Below, one piece after another: positions 13,251-16,980 of a stretch of DNA of 16,980 nucleotides (position 1 is the stretch's first letter; every line of letters begins with the position of its first letter). The stretch covers positions 1 through 16,980 of the forward strand of contig CANBNG010000032.1 of assembly GCA_947370975.1 (NCBI GenBank), given 5' to 3'. The notes beneath the pieces were generated by a model. It had not been told where the DNA came from. It saw only the letters and a program-made list of their open reading frames with translations, and did no database searches. The translations under genes were made by a program, and so were the position numbers. The DNA comes from Beijerinckiaceae bacterium. Its GTDB lineage: Bacteria > Pseudomonadota > Alphaproteobacteria > Rhizobiales > Beijerinckiaceae.

Positions 13251-14415
13251 CACTCTGCCTTTCATCATCGCCGGCGGGGGCATTGGTGGCCTCGGCACCG
13301 CTTTAGCCCTCGCGCAGAAGGGTTTCCCGGTTCACGTTCTCGAGCAGGCAACCGAGTTCAAGGAAATCGGTGCGGGCATTCAGCTCGGGCCCAATGTGTT
13401 CACGCCGTTCAAGAAGCTCGGACTGCGCGAGCGCGTTCTTCAGGATGTCGCGATTCCGACCGGCCTTGAAATGCGCGATGCGCTGACGGGCAATCTCATC
13501 ACGCGCATGCCGCTGGGCGATGATCTCACGCGCCGCTTCGGCGATACTTATGCCGTGATCCATCGCGCCGATCTGCAAGGCATTATTCTCGAGGCCTGCG
13601 AGCAGCAGCCGCTCATCACGCTCGAAACAAATGCGCGCGTGCTCGATTTCGAGGACAAGGGCGACGAGGTTTTCGTGTCGATGGAAGACGGCCGCCAGAT
13701 TCGCGGCCGCGCCATGATCGGTGGCGATGGCATGTGGTCGAAGACCCGCGCCAAGCTCGTTGGCGACGGCAAGCCGCGCGTGTCGGGCCATATCGCCTAT
13801 CGCGCAGTGCTCAAGCGCGAAGATGTGCCCGCCGATCTGTGGAATCCTGACGTCGTGCTCTGGGCTGGTCCGCGCACGCATCTTGTCCATTATCCGCTGC
13901 GGCGCGGCGAGCTTTACAATCTCGTCGCCGTTTTCCACTCCGACCAATATGTCGAGGGCTGGGATCAGGCGGGCGATCCCTCGCTGCTGCATGCGCATTT
14001 CAAGGGGCAGGTGCCCTCCGTGCTGCGCATGCTGGAGAAGATCGAGACCTGGAAAATGTGGGTTCTCTGCGATCGCGAGCCGGTCAAGAACTGGTCGCAC
14101 GGACGCGCCACGCTGATCGGCGATGCCGCCCATCCCATGCTGCAATATCTTGCCCAAGGTGCGTGCATGGCGCTTGAGGATGCAGTGTGCCTGGCTGAAA
14201 AAGTGGCTGAAAAGCCGGACGATGTCGTGGGTGCGTTCCTCGACTATCAGAACGCCCGCTACCTGCGCACGGCGCGTGTCCAGCTGATGGCGCGCGTCTA
14301 CGGCGAGGCCTATCACGCACGCGGTCCCATCGCTGAATTGCGTGACAATATGCTCAAAGCCCGCACGCCCGAACAGGCCATCGAGGGCATCGCGTGGTTG
14401 TACGGGGGCGGTTAA
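13237..14415 (+). CDS. 3-hydroxybenzoate 6-monooxygenase (FAD-dependent)
   Basis: The 392-residue product is a group A flavoprotein hydroxylase that would turn 3-hydroxybenzoate into gentisate with NADH and O2. Visible motifs are the FAD-binding GxGxxG in IIAGGGIGGLGTALAL (13-18), the glutamate at the end of the second strand in VLEQ, the DG motif GGDGMWSKTR (about 162-171), and the GD motif LIGDAAHPMLQYLAQGACMALEDA (about 294-317). The EIGAGIQLGPN segment is typical of 3-hydroxybenzoate and salicylate hydroxylases. Salicylate 1-hydroxylase is the main alternative, but a gentisate dioxygenase next door favours the 3-hydroxybenzoate activity. The ATG at 13237 follows AAAGGGAGGA and overlaps the end of the MarR gene. 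Confidence 0.88.
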   Translation: MAQADTLPFIIAGGGIGGLGTALALAQKGFPVHVLEQATEFKEIGAGIQLGPNVFTPFKKLGLRERVLQDVAIPTGLEMRDALTGNLITRMPLGDDLTRRFGDTYAVIHRADLQGIILEACEQQPLITLETNARVLDFEDKGDEVFVSMEDGRQIRGRAMIGGDGMWSKTRAKLVGDGKPRVSGHIAYRAVLKREDVPADLWNPDVVLWAGPRTHLVHYPLRRGELYNLVAVFHSDQYVEGWDQAGDPSLLHAHFKGQVPSVLRMLEKIETWKMWVLCDREPVKNWSHGRATLIGDAAHPMLQYLAQGACMALEDAVCLAEKVAEKPDDVVGAFLDYQNARYLRTARVQLMARVYGEAYHARGPIAELRDNMLKARTPEQAIEGIAWLYGGG

Positions 14416-14429
14416 AACGCCCGCGACAA

Positions 14430-14531
14430 TCGCAATGACGGGGCGCCGTCATTGCGAGGAGCGAAGCGACGTGGCAATCCATTCTTGCAACACGCGTGCT
14501 CTGGATTGCTTGCGCTCCGCGCGCAATGACG
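14430..14531. repeat. Palindromic intergenic repeat (REP/MITE-like)
   Basis: TCGCAATGACG (14430-14440) and CGTCATTGCGA (14447-14457) form a perfect eleven-base inverted repeat around GGGCGC. The second arm also pairs with CGCAATGACG at 14522-14531, enclosing a longer hairpin in which GGAGCG pairs with CGCTCC and GCAATCCA (14474-14481 region) with TGGATTGC (14502-14509). This extended palindrome with interrupted arms resembles repetitive intergenic palindromes containing GTCATTGCGAGGAGCGAAGC that occur in many proteobacterial genomes. It lies between convergent genes and may help end both transcripts. Confidence 0.7.
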
Positions 14532-14539
14532 GGCTGTTC

Positions 14540-14570
14540 TTGGGACTGGCTTCTAAGCCAGCCCCGCCTT
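14540..14570. terminator. Hairpin overlapping the stop of the molybdopterin subunit gene
   Basis: On the plus strand GGGACTGGCTT and AAGCCAGCCCC pair over eleven positions with one mismatch around a two-base centre. The stop codon of the molybdopterin subunit gene (14555-14553) sits in the centre. No thymine run follows on either strand, so intrinsic termination is uncertain. Confidence 0.35.
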
Positions 14571-16778
14571 GATGCGCGAGGGCACGAAGGGCACGTCGCG
14601 GAAGCGCACGCCGGTGGCGTCCATCACTGCATTGGCCAGCGCAGCGCCGGCGGGGCCTTGCGAGGCTTCGCCTGCGCCCAGGAACGGCAGGCCCGGACGC
14701 TCGATCAAGGCGATGTCGATGGGCGGAACTTCCGTGAAGGTGAGGATCGGATAGGAGGTCCAGTCCTCGCTGCGCACGCCGCTGTCGTCGAAACGTACGG
14801 CTTCTTTCAGCGTCCAGGACAGCGACTGGATGACGCCACCCTCGATCTGATTCTTCACGCCATCATGCGAGACGATTTCGCCCGCATCATTGGCCGATGA
14901 CACGCGCTTCACGCGGATTACGCCCGAGGCTTTCTCCACCTCAACTTCCACGGCAACGGCGGTATAGGTCGCGAGATTCTTGTAGCGCGCATAGGCGATG
15001 CCACGCCCCCGTCCGGGTGCTGCTTTCCAGTTCGCCCAGCCAAACATCTCCGCCGTCTTGATCAGAACCTCGCGCGCACGCGGGTCTTTCAAATAGCGCA
15101 GGCGGTAGTCAACAGGATCGACCTTCGCGCGCCGCGCAAGATCGTCGATGAAGCTTTCGATGGCAAAGACATTGGCATAAGCGCCAAGTCCACGCGTCGA
15201 GGAGGCGCGCGCCGCGAAATTTTCCACAAAATGCGTGCGCACATGCTGGCCCGGAAAATCATAGGCCGGGATGCCGTTGCGGTCGGCGGCATAATTGGGT
15301 GCGCCGCCATTCACGGGTGTTGGCAAAGCGAAGGGCTTTTCGAGCGTTTGCGCGGGCAGGAGATTGCCCGCCTTGCCGCCCGGGCGCGTGCCGTGAGAGG
15401 TTGACCAGATCGTGTGCTCCCAATCGAGCACATCGCCCTTGTCATCGAGTGCGGCCTTGATGTTGACCACCATGGCCGAACCATAGGGCTCCCATTTATG
15501 CTCGTCCTGACGCGACCATTGCACGCGCACGGGGCGGCCGGGCATGGCGCGGGCGAGCAGCGCCGCATCTGCTGCGGCGTCGTCCATGCCATTATGGCCG
15601 TAGCAACCCGCGCCCTGCTTGTGCTCGCAGTGCACCTTGTCTTTCGGCATGCCGAGCATTTGCGCAATGGCCGCCGCGGTCTCGAAGGGCGATTGCGTAT
15701 GCGTCTGCACCAGCATGGCGCCATCGGCGCTCAAGGTCGCAATGGCGGTGGAGGGGCCAATCGTTGCGTGCATGTGATAGGGGCGGCGATATTCGGCCTG
15801 CACCACATCCTTGGCATTGGCTGCCGCCGGATTGGCCGTGTCGCGAATGACGAGCTCTTTGGCGGGCTGGGTCTTCAGCCAGTCGAAGATATTTTCGCTC
15901 GTCGGGCGGCCTTGCGGCAGATCCCATTTCGTCGCGCGGCGCAAGGCATCGGCCGCATTGATCGCCTGTTCTTCGCGCTCGGCAATGATCCCGATGAAGG
16001 AACCATCGCGCACCACTTTGACGACGCCGGGCATGGAGGCGACATCGCGCTCCACACTCACAAGCTTGGCGCCATAGGCGGGCGGGCGCACGACGCGCCC
16101 ATGCAACATGCTTGCGGGCCGCTCATCCTGAATGAAGATCAGCGCGCCGGTGGCTTTTGCCGGAATATCGATCCGCTGCACGGGCTTGCCGATATAACGC
16201 CGCTCGGCGATGGTCTTGTGCTTTGCAAGCCCGGTGGCTTCGATCTCGATCTGCTGTCCGTTGACGAGCTCCCAATAGGTCACACTCTTGCCGCCCGGCG
16301 CGGTGATTGTGCCATCGGCAACTTTGAGCGTTGCAGCCTCCGCGCCGAACTTTTCGGCCGCGCGCTCGAGCAGCGCCATGCGCAATTCGGCCGCCGCCTG
16401 CTGAATGGCGACGCCGCCATAGGACATGCTCTGCGAGCCTGCGGTGACGCCCTCATCGGGCACGACGCGCGTATCGCCTGAAACGATCACGAGCCGCTTG
16501 ATGTCAATGTCGAGTTCATCGGCGGCGAGCTGTGCGAAGGCGGTCAGAATGCCCTGTCCGATTTCCACCTTGCCCGCGAGCAGGCGCACCTTGCCGCCGG
16601 CTTCGATGCGCAGCCAGGACGACAATTTCGGATAAAGCTTCATGTCGCCGGGCAGTGGCGCGCCGTCCTGTTTGGCGGCTTTCTGCGCCAAAGCCCCGCC
16701 GGCAAGCGAGAAGGCGATGGTGAGCGAGCCACCCTGCAAAAGGGCGCGGCGCGTGGGCGTCTTGAGATTGATATTCAT
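14553..16778 (-). CDS. Molybdopterin-binding subunit of a xanthine dehydrogenase-family hydroxylase (isoquinoline 1-oxidoreductase beta type)
   Basis: The 741-residue product starts with a Tat signal (TPTRRALLQGGSLTIAFSLAGGALAQ), so the enzyme is probably exported folded. Molybdenum hydroxylase features follow: GKVEIGQGILTAFAQLAADEL near residue 75, GSQSMSYGG, a middle domain with QSPFETAAAIAQMLG and GAGCYGHNGMDDAAADAALLAR, and near the end GAGEASQGPAGAALANAV. The Glu in GEASQGP corresponds to the catalytic glutamate. The single-chain size, Tat signal and pairing with a small [2Fe-2S] subunit fit the IorB/aldehyde dehydrogenase group rather than FAD-containing xanthine dehydrogenase. The true substrate is unknown. 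The ATG at 16778 starts four bases after the upstream stop codon. Confidence 0.88.
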   Translation of the reverse strand: MNINLKTPTRRALLQGGSLTIAFSLAGGALAQKAAKQDGAPLPGDMKLYPKLSSWLRIEAGGKVRLLAGKVEIGQGILTAFAQLAADELDIDIKRLVIVSGDTRVVPDEGVTAGSQSMSYGGVAIQQAAAELRMALLERAAEKFGAEAATLKVADGTITAPGGKSVTYWELVNGQQIEIEATGLAKHKTIAERRYIGKPVQRIDIPAKATGALIFIQDERPASMLHGRVVRPPAYGAKLVSVERDVASMPGVVKVVRDGSFIGIIAEREEQAINAADALRRATKWDLPQGRPTSENIFDWLKTQPAKELVIRDTANPAAANAKDVVQAEYRRPYHMHATIGPSTAIATLSADGAMLVQTHTQSPFETAAAIAQMLGMPKDKVHCEHKQGAGCYGHNGMDDAAADAALLARAMPGRPVRVQWSRQDEHKWEPYGSAMVVNIKAALDDKGDVLDWEHTIWSTSHGTRPGGKAGNLLPAQTLEKPFALPTPVNGGAPNYAADRNGIPAYDFPGQHVRTHFVENFAARASSTRGLGAYANVFAIESFIDDLARRAKVDPVDYRLRYLKDPRAREVLIKTAEMFGWANWKAAPGRGRGIAYARYKNLATYTAVAVEVEVEKASGVIRVKRVSSANDAGEIVSHDGVKNQIEGGVIQSLSWTLKEAVRFDDSGVRSEDWTSYPILTFTEVPPIDIALIERPGLPFLGAGEASQGPAGAALANAVMDATGVRFRDVPFVPSRIKAGLA

Positions 16779-16782
16779 GGTT

Positions 16783-16980
16783 TCAGCCCTCCCGCGAGGC
16801 GCGCATGACGGCGCGAACAATCCGGTTCTGCACGCCGCAGCGGCACAGGTTCCCGTCGAGTGCGATGCGCACTTCCTGTTCGGTCGGCTTGGGCGTGGTG
16901 TTGAGCAGCGCCTGCGCGCGCATGATGACACCATTCATGCAATAGCCGCATTGGGCCGCCTGCTCGTCGATGAAGGCCTG
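16783..16980 (-). CDS. [2Fe-2S] subunit of molybdenum hydroxylase (partial, cut by window edge)
   Basis: The minus strand is open from the window edge to a TGA at 16785-16783 and encodes the last 65 residues of a small iron-sulfur subunit. The visible part contains the cysteines of the second, helical-domain [2Fe-2S] cluster: CGYCMNGVIM and NLCRCGVQNRIVRAV. The spacing CxxC ... CxC is characteristic of the IorA/CoxS/XdhC-type subunit that passes electrons from the molybdenum centre. The plant-ferredoxin-type first cluster would lie beyond the window. It is followed after four bases by the molybdopterin subunit, forming a two-gene operon. The partner order (small then large) is usual for isoquinoline 1-oxidoreductase-type enzymes. 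Confidence 0.88.
   Translation of the reverse strand, partial: QAFIDEQAAQCGYCMNGVIMRAQALLNTTPKPTEQEVRIALDGNLCRCGVQNRIVRAVMRASREG

Noticed and set aside
15414..16481. A 355-residue open frame on the plus strand inside the molybdopterin subunit gene
   Set aside because: Antisense of a clear molybdenum hydroxylase. Histidine- and glycine-rich translation is typical of such shadows.
1..16980. CRISPR array
   Set aside because: No regularly spaced short direct repeats are visible anywhere, and no cas-like gene is present.

Overview
The window looks like chromosome of a GC-rich alphaproteobacterium, probably order Hyphomicrobiales. This rests on the gene order murA - DUF2948 - hisD - UPF0262 - low-molecular-weight phosphatase, on the UPF0262 and DUF2948 families, and on the codon use. 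It divides into a mobile, visibly more AT-rich left third (about 1-5540) and a GC-rich host right part (about 5540-16980).

Left part (1-5540): the inner end of an integrated element lodged at the 3' end of a tRNA-Thr(GGU) gene. A tyrosine integrase (4034-5401, minus) reads away from the tRNA, the usual layout for tRNA-integrating elements. Further in are a small cysteine-rich exported protein (3405-3839, minus), an exported YpfJ-like zinc metallopeptidase (2617-3357, plus), a second exported protein (1955-2560, plus), an orphan 347-residue protein (871-1914, plus) and a divergent C5-methyltransferase-like protein (111-797, minus). The methyltransferase-like gene lacks the catalytic motifs and appears cut off by an insertion sequence. 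That insertion sequence shows only the last codons of its transposase and its right end (1 to about 148). The two non-peptidase exported proteins have unrelated bodies but share the C-terminal tail C-[KQ]-R-F-P-N-L-C, and the metallopeptidase gene lies between them. This trio is the best candidate in the window for an undescribed system.

Host core block (5799-10396, plus): a small conserved basic protein, murA (peptidoglycan precursor synthesis), a DUF2948 protein, hisD (last two steps of histidine synthesis), a UPF0262 protein and a low-molecular-weight phosphatase-like protein. They are tightly packed in one direction and are likely co-transcribed at least from hisD onward. The infA gene that commonly follows this block in relatives is absent. 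A convergent DUF2177 membrane protein follows instead.

Catabolic block (10891-14415): a 3-hydroxybenzoate/gentisate degradation module with divergent arms. Gentisate 1,2-dioxygenase is on the minus strand. A glutathione-dependent maleylpyruvate isomerase, a MarR repressor and 3-hydroxybenzoate 6-monooxygenase are on the plus strand. Together they would convert 3-hydroxybenzoate to gentisate, maleylpyruvate and fumarylpyruvate. The last hydrolase is not in the window. The 172-base divergent spacer carries plausible operator and promoter elements.

Right end (14416-16980): a long palindromic intergenic repeat, then, on the minus strand, a two-gene molybdenum hydroxylase of the isoquinoline 1-oxidoreductase type: a [2Fe-2S] subunit (cut by the window edge) followed by a Tat-exported molybdopterin subunit.
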